From JADGRB01 sp036267635 (lineage in GTDB: Bacteria > Myxococcota_A > Polyangia > Fen-1088), in assembly GCA_036267635.1 (NCBI GenBank), contig DATAVR010000094.1, positions 1 to 64,000 of the forward strand: a stretch of DNA of 64,000 nucleotides, read 5' to 3'. The translations under genes were made by a program, and so were the position numbers. A model generated the notes under the pieces. It worked only from the letters and a program-made list of their open reading frames with translations, was not told the origin of the DNA and did no database searches. This document shows, one piece after another, positions 19,142 through 28,002 of this stretch (the first letter of the stretch is position 1; every line of letters begins with the position of its first letter).

Positions 19142-20305
19142 ATGGCGCGTCCATTCGTCACCGAGTTCCTGCTGCCGCTGGTCCGGGGCGGGGCGCTGCG
19201 CGTCGGGCGGCCGTTGGGGGCGCGCGCCGTGGCGCGCGTGCTGGAGCTGGTGGCGCGCGCCGGCCGGGACGCGGCCGACGAGGAGGCCGAACCGATCGCC
19301 GCGCTCGGCGCCGGGCGGCGCGCCGTCGCCGGGCGGCTCTTCCCGGCCGTCGCGGCGCCCCCGCTCGACGAGGTCAGCGTGCGCCTCGGCGCGGCGCTGC
19401 ACGATCTGCTGGCGCTGGCCCATCCCGATCTGGCGGGGCCGGGCCTCGGCCGCCGGCAGGAGCAGATCGCGGCGGCGGCGCTGGAGCTGGCGTCGATCGG
19501 CCCGCCGCCGTCGGCGCGCGAGGCGGTGAACCGCCACTCGCTGCTGGCCCGACTGCCGGAGATCGCCCGGGTCGATCGAACGGTGAAGTTCTGGTTGGGG
19601 CGGCAGACGTTCGTCGGCCGGACCCCGCCGGGGCGGATCATGGCGCTGCCGTCGCTGCGGCGGGTCCGGGTCGAGCGGTCGTGTCGCGGCTGGCTGCGCG
19701 AGATCGGGATCCCCGCCGTCGGCCGCCGCGCCTTCCTGGCGCTCAACGTGGCGAGCCCCCTCGGCGAGGCGCTCGATCCGCTGCGCCTCGATCCGCCGCT
19801 CGGGTGGGGGCGCGTTCTCCCGGTGCTGCGGTTCCCCGGCCTCGCCCGTGCGGTCGCCGGCGCCGCCGTCGAGCTCGGCGTCGATCGTGCGGGCGACGCG
19901 CTGGCGGGCGCCCTCTACCGCTACGCGGGGATGCACGATCCCCCGTTCGGTCTGCCGGCCACGGGCGAGAGCGTCGCCTTCGCGCTCCGGTTCCTGGCGC
20001 ATCTCGTCTGGCTGGACGTGCTCTACGGCGCCGATCCCGACCAGGCCCGGGCCGCGCAGCCGGCCCACAACGGGCCCGAGCTGGGGCTCGAGTTGGCGGT
20101 GGTGCTCACCGCGGCGGCCCGCACCCGGCCGTCGCTGGTCTGGCCCGACGACGTCCCGCCCGGCAGCGACCTCGGGCGGGCGTTCGGCGCTCGCCTCGCC
20201 CTCCTCGACGCGCGGGCGTCGGCCGCCGGCTCGCCGCGGCTGGCGGCGGCGCTCTCCATCGCCGATTACGCCGCGGCCCCCGTCACCCGACCGCTCGCGC
20301 TATGA
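19142..20305 (+). CDS. MoxR/vWA-system associated protein, component 2
   Basis: 387 residues from the ATG at 19142, 4 bp after the previous stop. The longer open frame upstream is antisense-type noise inside the preceding gene. It is a soluble, mostly helical protein, very rich in Ala, Arg, Leu and Gly. Visible segments include VTEFLLPLVRGGALRVG at the start, KFWLGRQTFVGRTPPGRIMALPSLRRVRV centrally, and HDPPFGLPATGES later. I recognise no family. It ends 9 bp before the MoxR start, with AAGG between. It is probably a structural or adaptor subunit specific to this locus. Confidence 0.58.
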   Translation: MARPFVTEFLLPLVRGGALRVGRPLGARAVARVLELVARAGRDAADEEAEPIAALGAGRRAVAGRLFPAVAAPPLDEVSVRLGAALHDLLALAHPDLAGPGLGRRQEQIAAAALELASIGPPPSAREAVNRHSLLARLPEIARVDRTVKFWLGRQTFVGRTPPGRIMALPSLRRVRVERSCRGWLREIGIPAVGRRAFLALNVASPLGEALDPLRLDPPLGWGRVLPVLRFPGLARAVAGAAVELGVDRAGDALAGALYRYAGMHDPPFGLPATGESVAFALRFLAHLVWLDVLYGADPDQARAAQPAHNGPELGLELAVVLTAAARTRPSLVWPDDVPPGSDLGRAFGARLALLDARASAAGSPRLAAALSIADYAAAPVTRPLAL

Positions 20306-20314
20306 TGAAAGGCC

Positions 20315-21538
20315 ATGTCGACGTCGGTCAGTGAGCCCTTCCCCGCGGCCGAGGCCGCGCTCGACGCCGAGGCGTTGCGCATCGGGCACAAGCTGCGCGA
20401 GGTAGGGCGGGCCCTCGACGCCCGCTACCTCGACAAGGGGGAGCTGATTCGCCTCTTGCTGGTCACGCTGGTGGCCGGCGAGCACATGCTGATCGTGGGG
20501 CCGCCGGGCACGGCGAAGTCGGCGCTGGTCCGCCACCTGGCGCGGCTCATCGACGCCCGCTACTTCGAGTACCTGCTGACGCGGTTCTCCGAGCCGAACG
20601 AGATCTTCGGCCCCATCGACATCAAGGCCTTTCGGGAAGGGACCTACCTGCGCCGCGTCGAGGCGATGCTCCCCGACGCCGACATCGTCTTCCTCGACGA
20701 GATCTTCAAGTCGAACTCGGCGATCCTGAACGCGCTGCTCAGCATCCTCAACGAGCGTCGGTTCTTCACCGGCGCGGCCAGCATCAAGGTGCCGCTCTCC
20801 TCGCTCTTCGGCGCCACCAACGAGGTCCCCAACGACGACGCGCTGGGGGCGGTGTTCGATCGCTTCTTGGTCCGCGCCTCCTCGGAGAACCTGGACAGCT
20901 TCCATTTTCACGGCCTCGTCGAGCGGGGCCTCCGCGGTGAGGTCGAAGCGCTGTCGGCGGAGGCCGAGCCGGCGGTGCGCCCGCTGGTGACGCTGGCGGA
21001 GATCCGCACGTTGCAAAAGCGGCTGGCCCAGCAGCTGCAGTTTCCCGAGGAGTTCCTGGCCCGCTACAAGGCGCTCTGCTTCCAGATTCGGTCGGAAGGG
21101 GTGACGCTCTCCGACCGGCGGGTGGTGAAGCTGCTCAAGCTCTGCGCGGCGAGCGCCCTCCTCGACGGGAGGCCGGTGGTCGACGACGGCGATCTGTTCG
21201 TCCTGCGGCACATCTGGAACAGCGTCGATCAGATCGCGCTCTGTGAGGACATCGTGGCGCCGGTCCTCGAGCGGCACCGCCAGGATCACCCCGAAGCGCG
21301 CCCGGCCGGCGCCCGGGCCCGCGATCTCGACGGCATCCTGGCCGAGCTGGGGGCCATCCGTGGCCTCCTCCTCGGCGGCGCGCCGCTCTCCGACGTGCAG
21401 CTCTTCTCCCAGCTCCGCAACCTGCAGGAGATTCGCGCCGCTCTCCAGACCATCGGCACCGACACGGCGCAGGCCATGGCCGGCGAGGTCGACAAGCTCC
21501 TGGAAGGCGTCTTCGAATCGTCGAAGTGGACAGGTTGA
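20315..21538 (+). CDS. MoxR-family AAA+ ATPase (RavA-like)
   Basis: 407 residues. Walker A GPPGTAKS at 62-69, Walker B VFLDE at about 125-129 followed by IFKSNSAILNALLSILNERRFF, sensor 1 FGATNEVP, and an arginine-finger-like FDRFLVR. These are the RavA/MoxR signatures. Residues 270-330 (EFLARYKALCFQIRSEGVTLSDRRVVKLLKL) form the lid and winged region, and the last 60 residues are a coiled-coil-like tail (LFSQLRNLQEIRAALQTIG). MoxR ATPases act as chaperones with von Willebrand A partners. The vWA gene is at 23394 in the same operon. The start has AAAGG upstream, and the stop overlaps the methylase start. Confidence 0.93.
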   Translation: MSTSVSEPFPAAEAALDAEALRIGHKLREVGRALDARYLDKGELIRLLLVTLVAGEHMLIVGPPGTAKSALVRHLARLIDARYFEYLLTRFSEPNEIFGPIDIKAFREGTYLRRVEAMLPDADIVFLDEIFKSNSAILNALLSILNERRFFTGAASIKVPLSSLFGATNEVPNDDALGAVFDRFLVRASSENLDSFHFHGLVERGLRGEVEALSAEAEPAVRPLVTLAEIRTLQKRLAQQLQFPEEFLARYKALCFQIRSEGVTLSDRRVVKLLKLCAASALLDGRPVVDDGDLFVLRHIWNSVDQIALCEDIVAPVLERHRQDHPEARPAGARARDLDGILAELGAIRGLLLGGAPLSDVQLFSQLRNLQEIRAALQTIGTDTAQAMAGEVDKLLEGVFESSKWTG

Positions 21539-22833
21539 GGCGCGACCCTGCGAACCCCGGGAGAGGCCCCGCGCCCTCCCGAGACCGAACGCGCGCGGCA
21601 GAGCCGAGCTTCGACGACGCGCCGCGCCCGCCGCGGCAGCGGCGCGCCTTCTCGACGCTGGGCGGACCGGTCGAGGTCGGCGGCGAGGCGAAGGGGGCGA
21701 GCATCCTGCGCAAGCTGCTCGACCTCGACCCGGCGGCGGCGCGCGCGCTCACCCACGGGTTTCACAGCTACGCCGGGCGGATGCACCCGTCGATCGCGCG
21801 CGGGGCGATCGAGGCGTTCTCCAAGCCTGGCGAGACGGTGGTCGATCCGTTTTGCGGCAGCGGAACGGTCCTGGTCGAGGCGATGGCCGCGGGGCGCGCC
21901 GCGATCGGCATCGACGCCAGCGCGCTGGCGGTGGCGATCGCAGGCGTGCGGACGACGCTCCTCGGTGAAGCCGATCGCGCGCGGCTCGTCGCCGAGGCGG
22001 CGCGCATCTCCGAGGAGGCCGGCGAGCGAGCGCGCAAGCGCCGCCGCCCGGTGGTCCCCGCCTGGGCGGGTCAGGAGATCGCGCGCTTTCACGCGCACGT
22101 GCTCTACGAGCTGCTGGGCCTGCGCGAGCTGGTGTTCGCCACCGGCGAGGACGCCGTCGGGCGGGCGCTGCGGCTCTGCCTGTCGTCGATCCTGGTCAAG
22201 TTCATGAAGGCCGGCCCCGAGGCGCCGCGCGACGGCGAGGCCAAGCGGATCGCGCGCGGGATCCCCTCGCGGATGCTCTCCGATCGCGCGGCTGAGCTGG
22301 CGCACGGGCTCGCCGCGCTCGAGCGGCGGACGCCGCCAGGAACGCCGGCACCCAAGCTGCAAGAGGCCGACGCGCGCGAGCTGCCGCTCCCCGCCGGTCG
22401 CGCCGCGCTGGTGCTCTCCTCGCCGCCCTACGCCGGCACCTACGACTACGCCGCCCAGCACGAGACGCGGTTCGTCTGGCTGGGGCTGTCGGCGCGGACG
22501 TTTCGCCGCGTGCAGCTCGGCGCGCGCGCCTCTGCGATAGGCGACACCCGCGCCGACGTCTGGCACGCCGACGCCGCCCGCTTCATCGCGGAGATCGCCC
22601 GGGTCCTGCGTCCTGGCGGGCACGCGTTGCTGGTGGTCGGGGACGGCGTGGTCGGCGGGCACCCCGAGCACGCGCCCGACGGCGTGGCCGCCGCGGGCGC
22701 CGCGGTGGGGTTGGAGCCGATCGCCCGGGCTTCACAGGCCCGGCCCATCCATGACCGGCGGCTGGCGGCGATCTTCGACGGGCGCCCCCGGCGCGAGCAC
22801 CTGCTGTTGCTTCGCAAGCGCGATCGCCACTGA
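21526..22833 (+). CDS. SAM-dependent DNA methyltransferase (N4/N6 type)
   Basis: 435 residues if started at the GTG at 21526. The TTG at 21535, which overlaps the MoxR stop as TTGA, is equally likely. SAM-binding motif I is DPFCGSG at 107-113 and the catalytic motif IV is SSPPY at 298-302. That order with a long region between them fits N4-cytosine or N6-adenine methylases. The HGFHSYAGRMHP segment before motif I is like the H.YPAKF.P motif of such enzymes. VLRPGGHALLVVGDG forms a late strand. There is no adjacent restriction endonuclease. Its place inside the MoxR/vWA operon is unusual. The target could also be RNA, as SPPY motifs occur in both. Confidence 0.85.
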   Translation: MDRLRRDPANPGRGPAPSRDRTRAAEPSFDDAPRPPRQRRAFSTLGGPVEVGGEAKGASILRKLLDLDPAAARALTHGFHSYAGRMHPSIARGAIEAFSKPGETVVDPFCGSGTVLVEAMAAGRAAIGIDASALAVAIAGVRTTLLGEADRARLVAEAARISEEAGERARKRRRPVVPAWAGQEIARFHAHVLYELLGLRELVFATGEDAVGRALRLCLSSILVKFMKAGPEAPRDGEAKRIARGIPSRMLSDRAAELAHGLAALERRTPPGTPAPKLQEADARELPLPAGRAALVLSSPPYAGTYDYAAQHETRFVWLGLSARTFRRVQLGARASAIGDTRADVWHADAARFIAEIARVLRPGGHALLVVGDGVVGGHPEHAPDGVAAAGAAVGLEPIARASQARPIHDRRLAAIFDGRPRREHLLLLRKRDRH

Positions 22834-22885
22834 CACCGTTGACCTCGTCGATCCCCGCTCCACCTTTTACCTAGAGGGGGCCGCG

Positions 22886-23389
22886 ATGAAAAACCTCCAG
22901 GTTCAAGAAGAGCTCAGGCGTGGGGGCCGCGCGGCTCTGCTGGGGCTGATGGCGACCGCGGCGATGACGCTGCTCATGGTGGTCTGCATCGTGCCGGGCG
23001 TGTCGGCCGCCTTCCGTCCGTTTCCGGTCGAGCTGACCCACCGCGCTTTCCCGTCGCTGCACCTTCTGCCGCTGACGCTGGTGACGCTGCTGCTGCACTT
23101 CGGCTATGGCGCCGCGGCGGGCGCGCTCTTCGCCTTCCTCGCGCGGCCGATGAGCATCGGGCGTGGCTTGGTCTTCGGCCTCGGCCTCTGGGTCGTCATG
23201 GAGGTCTCGTTCGTCCCCTTGGGCTACGGCTGGCTCGAGTTCGGCCTGGGGCAAGGGCATCCCTGGCCGGCGCTCTTCACGCTGGTGCTGCACCTCTGTT
23301 ACGGCGGCACGCTGGGCTGGTTGGGGGCGCGCGAAGATCAGTGGCACCAGGCCAGGTTCGACGAGGCCGACCGGCTCCGTGTAGCCTAA
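22886..23389 (+). CDS. Small four-helix membrane protein
   Basis: 167 residues from the ATG at 22886, with GAGGGGG just upstream. The open frame continues 5' into the methylase end but the RBS decides the start. About four hydrophobic helices are visible, including ALLGLMATAAMTLLMVVCIV, LLPLTLVTLLLHFGYGAAAGALFAFL, GRGLVFGLGLWVVMEVSFVPL and WPALFTLVLHLCYGGTLGWLG. The paired Gly-Tyr-Gly and His residues in helices resemble YagU/DUF6789-type membrane proteins, but I cannot assign a family firmly. It sits 4 bp before the vWA gene and so may anchor the system to the membrane. Confidence 0.68.
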   Translation: MKNLQVQEELRRGGRAALLGLMATAAMTLLMVVCIVPGVSAAFRPFPVELTHRAFPSLHLLPLTLVTLLLHFGYGAAAGALFAFLARPMSIGRGLVFGLGLWVVMEVSFVPLGYGWLEFGLGQGHPWPALFTLVLHLCYGGTLGWLGAREDQWHQARFDEADRLRVA

Positions 23390-23393
23390 AGGG

Positions 23394-24800
23394 GTGGCGG
23401 ACGAGACCGAAGCGGGCGACCGCGAGCTGCGGCGCCAGCTGGCGACACTGGCCTATTCGCAGCTCCTGCCGCCAATTCCCGCGGACGCCATCACCGCGGC
23501 GGGCTGGTGGAACCTGCTCGGCCGGCTCGGTTTTCGAATCCCCTTGGTGGTGGTCCACGACTTCGGGCTCGTTCTCTCGGGAGGCCGGCTGGGCGCCGCG
23601 CGCCAGATCCGGCACGACGGCGTCGTCCGTGACACGCCGGGCGCGCCACAGCTCGCCCGCTACCAGGCGCTCTTGGCCCGGGTGGCCGGGGCCGACGCCA
23701 TCGGCGAGCTGGCGGCGGCGCCGCTCAAGGACGAGATGCTGGCGGTCGTGCTGGCGCGGCTGCTCGGCGACGTCTACCTGCGCTGGGTGTCGCGGGGCCT
23801 GACCCCTTACGAGCTGCCGACCGCCTCGGCGATCTATGAGCTCGATCGCGAGGCGCTGGCCCGGGCGCACGATCCTTCCTGGGCGCTGGGGTTCATCCAG
23901 CGCCTGCTGGAGAACGAGCGCGGGGTGCTGGCGCGGCTCGATCAGATCGAGGCCGGATCGCTGCGGCTCCTGGGCCTCTTCTCCGCGGAGGGCGGCGCCG
24001 CCGACCTGACCGATCTCTACCGGCTGGTCGGCACGGCGGGTGCCACCGACGTGGTCGACTTTTCGCTGCAGCTCCTGCCGTCGTTGCTGGAGACCAAGCG
24101 GCGCCCGGCGGCGCAGCGTTTCTCCGTCGACGGTTACGTCTCGGTCGAGCGGCGCGGCAACGTCGATTCGCTCCTCCCCAGCGAGCTGGCGCACGACGAC
24201 GACGTGTTCGAGCAGAAGACGCTCTCGGACGATCTGCTCTTCTACGGCCACGAGCGGCAGAGCGAGCGGTCGCGGCGCCTCCACTACCTGCTCGTCGACG
24301 CGAGCGCCTCGATGCGCGGTGCGCGCGAGATCTTCGCGCGCGGCCTGGCGCTGGCGCTGGCCAAGAAGCTCTCGCTGCAGGGGGGCGATGTCTGGCTGCG
24401 GTTCTTCGACAGCCGCCTCTATCCGCGGCTCGATCTGGGGCGGGCGGCGCGGCGCGACCTGCCGCGCCTCTTGGCCTTTCGATCCGAGCGCGGGCGCAAC
24501 ACGGCGCGCGTGTTTGCCGACCTGGCGGTCGAGGTGACCCATCTGACGCGCGACGAGGGGCGCGACGTGGCGGTCACCTTCATCACCCACGGCGCCTGCC
24601 ACATCCCGCTGCCGACGGTCGACACGCTGGCGGCCCACGCGCACCTCTACGGGATCTTCGTGCTGCCGTCGCGCCCGCTCGATCTCGACTATCTGCCGCG
24701 GCTGCACAAGAGCCAGGTGGTGACCGCCGCGTCGCTGGCCCGGAGCGCCGACAAGCGGCGGCGCGCGCTGGAGATCGTCGACGACGCGGCGGGGGCCTGA
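23394..24800 (+). CDS. von Willebrand factor A domain protein of the MoxR operon
   Basis: 468 residues from a GTG at 23394. The first 270 residues are helical and unlike known domains. The vWA domain starts near 295: the MIDAS metal site reads LLVDASASM with the Asp at 302 and Ser at 304 and 306, followed by a helix rich in LALALAKKLS, the FFDSRLYPRL segment, and VAVTFITHGACHIP near 395, where vWA domains place a downstream metal ligand region. Such soluble vWA proteins are activated by MoxR ATPases. Its stop shares a base with the next ATG (TGATG). It is the expected functional partner of the ATPase at 20315. Confidence 0.87.
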   Translation: MADETEAGDRELRRQLATLAYSQLLPPIPADAITAAGWWNLLGRLGFRIPLVVVHDFGLVLSGGRLGAARQIRHDGVVRDTPGAPQLARYQALLARVAGADAIGELAAAPLKDEMLAVVLARLLGDVYLRWVSRGLTPYELPTASAIYELDREALARAHDPSWALGFIQRLLENERGVLARLDQIEAGSLRLLGLFSAEGGAADLTDLYRLVGTAGATDVVDFSLQLLPSLLETKRRPAAQRFSVDGYVSVERRGNVDSLLPSELAHDDDVFEQKTLSDDLLFYGHERQSERSRRLHYLLVDASASMRGAREIFARGLALALAKKLSLQGGDVWLRFFDSRLYPRLDLGRAARRDLPRLLAFRSERGRNTARVFADLAVEVTHLTRDEGRDVAVTFITHGACHIPLPTVDTLAAHAHLYGIFVLPSRPLDLDYLPRLHKSQVVTAASLARSADKRRRALEIVDDAAGA

Positions 24801-26602
24801 TGCGGAACACCGAGGAGATCCACACCCGGGAACGCGCCGACCGCGCGCTGCGCGAGGGCCGGTCGCGCGAGGCGCTCGGCCACTACTGGCAGCTGCTCGG
24901 GAGCGTGAAGGCCGAGCGGGTGCACTACGAGCGGTGGCTCGACGGCGCGGTCGGCGCCTATCTGGCGCTCAATCGGACGCGGGAGGCTGGTTACATTCTC
25001 TTGAGCCTGCGCCGGTACAGCGAGGCGCAGCGCCATTTCCCGGCGGCGGAGCGGCCGCTCGAGTGGGCGCTCTGCGCCGCGAAGCTCGGCCACCACAGCG
25101 AGGCGGCCCGGGTCCTGTCCGAGAGCGGCCACCGGGTGCTGGCGGCCATCGAGCTCGAGTCGGCCGGCGCGATGGCGGCGGCGCGCCTCGAATGGGAGCG
25201 CGTGCTCCGCGATCCGCGCCTCGGCGGCCGGCCCTACGAGACGGCGCTGGTGCACTTCAATCTGGGAGAGGCCCTGTTGCAGATCGGGGATCGGCCGGGG
25301 GCCATGCGCGCCTTCGTCGATGCCCAGCGCCTGCTCGAGACGGCGGCCGACGGGTACGAAACCCGGGGCGAGCGGCAACGCGCGATCGAGTGCTACGGCG
25401 TGCTTCTGCGGATCGGCAAGGACACCGCATCGTTCGAGAACGTCGCCGAGGGTTACCTGAACGCGATCCGAGTGCTGGCCACCGACAACCACTCGCTCCT
25501 GATGCAGTACTACGATGACTTTCTGGCTTACGCCGTCGATCGGGGGGAGTGGCACGCGGCGGCCACGGTGGCGCGCGAGGCGGCCGACTCGAGCCTGCGC
25601 ACGGGGAAGAAGTACGCGCCCTTCTATCTCGAGCGCGCGGTCGAGGCGTGGACGCGGGCCGCGCGCGAGAATCAGGCGAACGATGGCCCGGTCGACCTGT
25701 CGGCCAACGCGCTCCACGCGGCGATCGACGCCTCGACGGCGCTGGGGGATCTGGAAGCCTGCGGCCGGCTCTACGCCGAGATGGCCGAGTTGCCGGTCGG
25801 CGAAAAGCGCCGGCTGCGCTACCGCACGCTCGCGCAGCGCTATGCGGCGATGCCGGCCGAGCCTCGCCAGCCGACCGTCGGGCTCCCCGAATACTTGCGC
25901 CGCGCGGACAGCTCCGCCTATCCGGACGTCTGGCGGCAGGATCTCGTGGAATGGGAGCTGGGCGGCGACCCCTCCGCGGTGCTGGTTCGCTACGTCGCCA
26001 ACAATCCGCCGACGAATCAGTACCTTCGTCAGGGGCTGCGGGCGCTGCTCATCTGCAACGATCCGGGCTTCTCGCGGGAGAAGGTGCAGGAGGTGGCGCT
26101 GCTCATCTCGGCGCTGGGCGGCGTCCGTCACTACGATGTGCTGAGCCCGCTCGAGCGGCTGTTCGACCACCCCGCGCCCGAGGTGCGCGGCGCGGTCATG
26201 GGGGCCGTGACCCTCGTCTACACGACGCGCATCTTCGGCCTCATTCGGCGGGGCCTCGCCGATCCGGCGCCGTCGGTCGCCAACGAGGCCCTGAGCGCCT
26301 TGCGCAACGTCAAGTTCGTCGACGCGCTCGATCCGGCCATGCGGATCTTTCGGGAGTCGGTCGATGAGCGCGTCCGGTTGGCGGTGCTGGAGGGGATCGG
26401 GAGGATCGGCACGCCGGAGGCGGCGCTGGGGCTCATCGAGGCGGTCCGTCAGGAGACGGGGGCTGTCCGTGCGGCCGCCGAGACGCAGCTGGCCAGGCTG
26501 AAAGGCGACGACGAGATCGCGGCGCTGATCCGGCAGGCCCGCGACGCCGAGATCGGCGATCGCCGCGAGATTCTCGACCGCGTGATCAAAGCCATCCGCT
26601 GA
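24800..26602 (+). CDS. TPR/HEAT-repeat scaffold protein
   Basis: 600 residues from an ATG that overlaps the vWA stop by 1 bp. The N-terminal half is built of TPR-like helical pairs (REALGHYWQLLGSVKAERVHYERW, GAYLALNRTREAGYILLSL, ETALVHFNLGEALLQIGDRPGAMRAF). The C-terminal third consists of HEAT repeats (RHYDVLSPLERLFDHPAPEVRGAVMGAV, GLIRRGLADPAPSVANEAL, VDERVRLAVLEGIGRIGTPEA). There is no signal or membrane helix. It is probably an assembly platform or target-recognition subunit of the MoxR/vWA system. It is the last gene of the operon. The convergent gene begins 20 bp beyond. Confidence 0.8.
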   Translation: MRNTEEIHTRERADRALREGRSREALGHYWQLLGSVKAERVHYERWLDGAVGAYLALNRTREAGYILLSLRRYSEAQRHFPAAERPLEWALCAAKLGHHSEAARVLSESGHRVLAAIELESAGAMAAARLEWERVLRDPRLGGRPYETALVHFNLGEALLQIGDRPGAMRAFVDAQRLLETAADGYETRGERQRAIECYGVLLRIGKDTASFENVAEGYLNAIRVLATDNHSLLMQYYDDFLAYAVDRGEWHAAATVAREAADSSLRTGKKYAPFYLERAVEAWTRAARENQANDGPVDLSANALHAAIDASTALGDLEACGRLYAEMAELPVGEKRRLRYRTLAQRYAAMPAEPRQPTVGLPEYLRRADSSAYPDVWRQDLVEWELGGDPSAVLVRYVANNPPTNQYLRQGLRALLICNDPGFSREKVQEVALLISALGGVRHYDVLSPLERLFDHPAPEVRGAVMGAVTLVYTTRIFGLIRRGLADPAPSVANEALSALRNVKFVDALDPAMRIFRESVDERVRLAVLEGIGRIGTPEAALGLIEAVRQETGAVRAAAETQLARLKGDDEIAALIRQARDAEIGDRREILDRVIKAIR

Positions 26603-26622
26603 CCCCCGCGGGCGCCCCGCGC

Positions 26623-26928
26623 TCAGGAGCGGCGGCGGCCGAGGCCCCAAGCGGCGAGGAGACCGATCAGGATGAGGCCCAGGGTCATGAACCCGCCGCC
26701 GTGCGCGAGGCCGCCGTTCTTGACCCAGAGGACGGTCAGCAGGGCGGCCGCGCCGACCACCAGCCAGCGGAGGTTGCGCTGCGTCGACGCCATCGTCGCC
26801 GCCTGCTTTTGGCGGATACGCTCCAGCTCGGCCTTGACCCACTCGACGTCGATCGATTCGCCGCGCTTCTGCCGCTGGATCTGCTCTTCCAGATAGGCCT
26901 GGCGGTCCGGGGGATCGGGGGCATCCAC
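26623..26928 (-). CDS. Small two-helix membrane protein
   Basis: 101 residues from a GTG at 26928. A charged helical N-terminus (QAYLEEQIQRQKRGESIDVEWVKAELERI) is followed by two membrane segments, NLRWLVVGAAALLTVLWV and FMTLGLILIGLLAAWGLG. No family recognised. It converges on the operon above and lies 37 bp downstream of the phospholipase-like gene, with which it may be transcribed. Confidence 0.6.
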   Translation of the reverse strand: MDAPDPPDRQAYLEEQIQRQKRGESIDVEWVKAELERIRQKQAATMASTQRNLRWLVVGAAALLTVLWVKNGGLAHGGGFMTLGLILIGLLAAWGLGRRRS

Positions 26929-26965
26929 GCGTTCATGATACCGCGTCCCCGGGCCCGCCGGCCGG

Positions 26966-27982
26966 TCAGGGCGAGGGGGCCGTGCCGGCGGCCGCGTCGC
27001 CGGCGACGATCGCGGCCACCTCGGCCGCCGTGTCGGGCTGCGCCAGCAGGAGCCCGATCTCGCGGTTGGCGTCGAGCGAGGTGGGCGTCAAATTGGCCGA
27101 CCCGACGTAGAGCGCCGTTCCGTCGGCCGCCGCGACCTTGCCGTGGATCGCCGGCGCGCCGACGGCCCGGACGGTCGCCCCAGCCGCGGCCAGCATCGTG
27201 AACGGCGCAGCCGCCGCCGCGCCGGGGCCCGGCCAGGCCAGCGTCAACGCCACCCCGCGCGCGCGGGCGTCGAGCAGTGCGCCGAGGACGCCCCGGTCGG
27301 TCAGCTCCTCGGTCTCCAGCGCCAGTGTGGAGCGGGCGCCGGCGATCAGCGCCAACAGGGCGGGGCGCGACGACTCCGGCGAGGTGACCAGTCGTCCGGC
27401 CGTTGCGTCCGTCGCGGCCGGCGCGGCGGAGGCGCCGAGCGCGTCGGCGGTGAAGATCGCCTCCGCGGCGCCGACATCGGTCGCGTCGTCGTCGATCGCC
27501 ACGTACTCGCGGTTGCCGGCCAGGCCGGCGCCGGTGAGGTTGAGCGTCAGCACCACCAGGCGCGCGCGATCGACGACGAACGCCTTGGCGTGTGTATAGG
27601 TGAAGCGTGACAGCGACCAGCGGACGTCGGCGCCGGCTGCGGCGAGTCGGTCGAACGCCGGCTGGTTCGCCCCCTCTTGCTGGTAGGGCGCCGGCTCGAG
27701 GATCACCCGCACGTCGCACCCGGCGGCGGCCCGCCCGGCGAGCGCGGCGATCGCGCCGTCGTCGGTCAGCAGGTACATCTCCATCCAGAGGCTGGCGCGC
27801 GCCGAGCTGACGAGGTCGAGCACCGCCTGCGGACCGGCGTCCGGCTCGACGACCAGCGCGACCGGCGCCAGCGCCGCGGCCGACGACGGGGTGCTCGGGA
27901 TGGTCGGCCAGGCCGGTCCGCAGGCGGCCAAACAGAGCGAGGCGAAGAAGAGGAGGCTCGGTGAGACCGGCGCGCGGGGCAC
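26966..27982 (-). CDS. Phospholipase D-fold lipoprotein
   Basis: 338 residues from a GTG at 27982. A signal peptide ends in the lipobox CLAAC, so the protein is anchored in the envelope. Two HKD catalytic motifs are visible: HAKAFVVD with LTLNLT following (around 145-160), and HGKVAAAD with VGSANLTPTSLDANRE (around 275-300). Both have the full H.K....D pattern, so one complete active site should form between the two halves. PLD-fold enzymes act on phosphodiesters such as phospholipids, cardiolipin or nucleic acid. The substrate here is unknown. It lies 20 bp downstream of the giant Cys-rich lipoprotein gene, on the same strand. Confidence 0.88.
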   Translation of the reverse strand: MPRAPVSPSLLFFASLCLAACGPAWPTIPSTPSSAAALAPVALVVEPDAGPQAVLDLVSSARASLWMEMYLLTDDGAIAALAGRAAAGCDVRVILEPAPYQQEGANQPAFDRLAAAGADVRWSLSRFTYTHAKAFVVDRARLVVLTLNLTGAGLAGNREYVAIDDDATDVGAAEAIFTADALGASAAPAATDATAGRLVTSPESSRPALLALIAGARSTLALETEELTDRGVLGALLDARARGVALTLAWPGPGAAAAAPFTMLAAAGATVRAVGAPAIHGKVAAADGTALYVGSANLTPTSLDANREIGLLLAQPDTAAEVAAIVAGDAAAGTAPSP

Positions 27983-28002
27983 GCCCGCTTATCGACGGGG
28001 GG

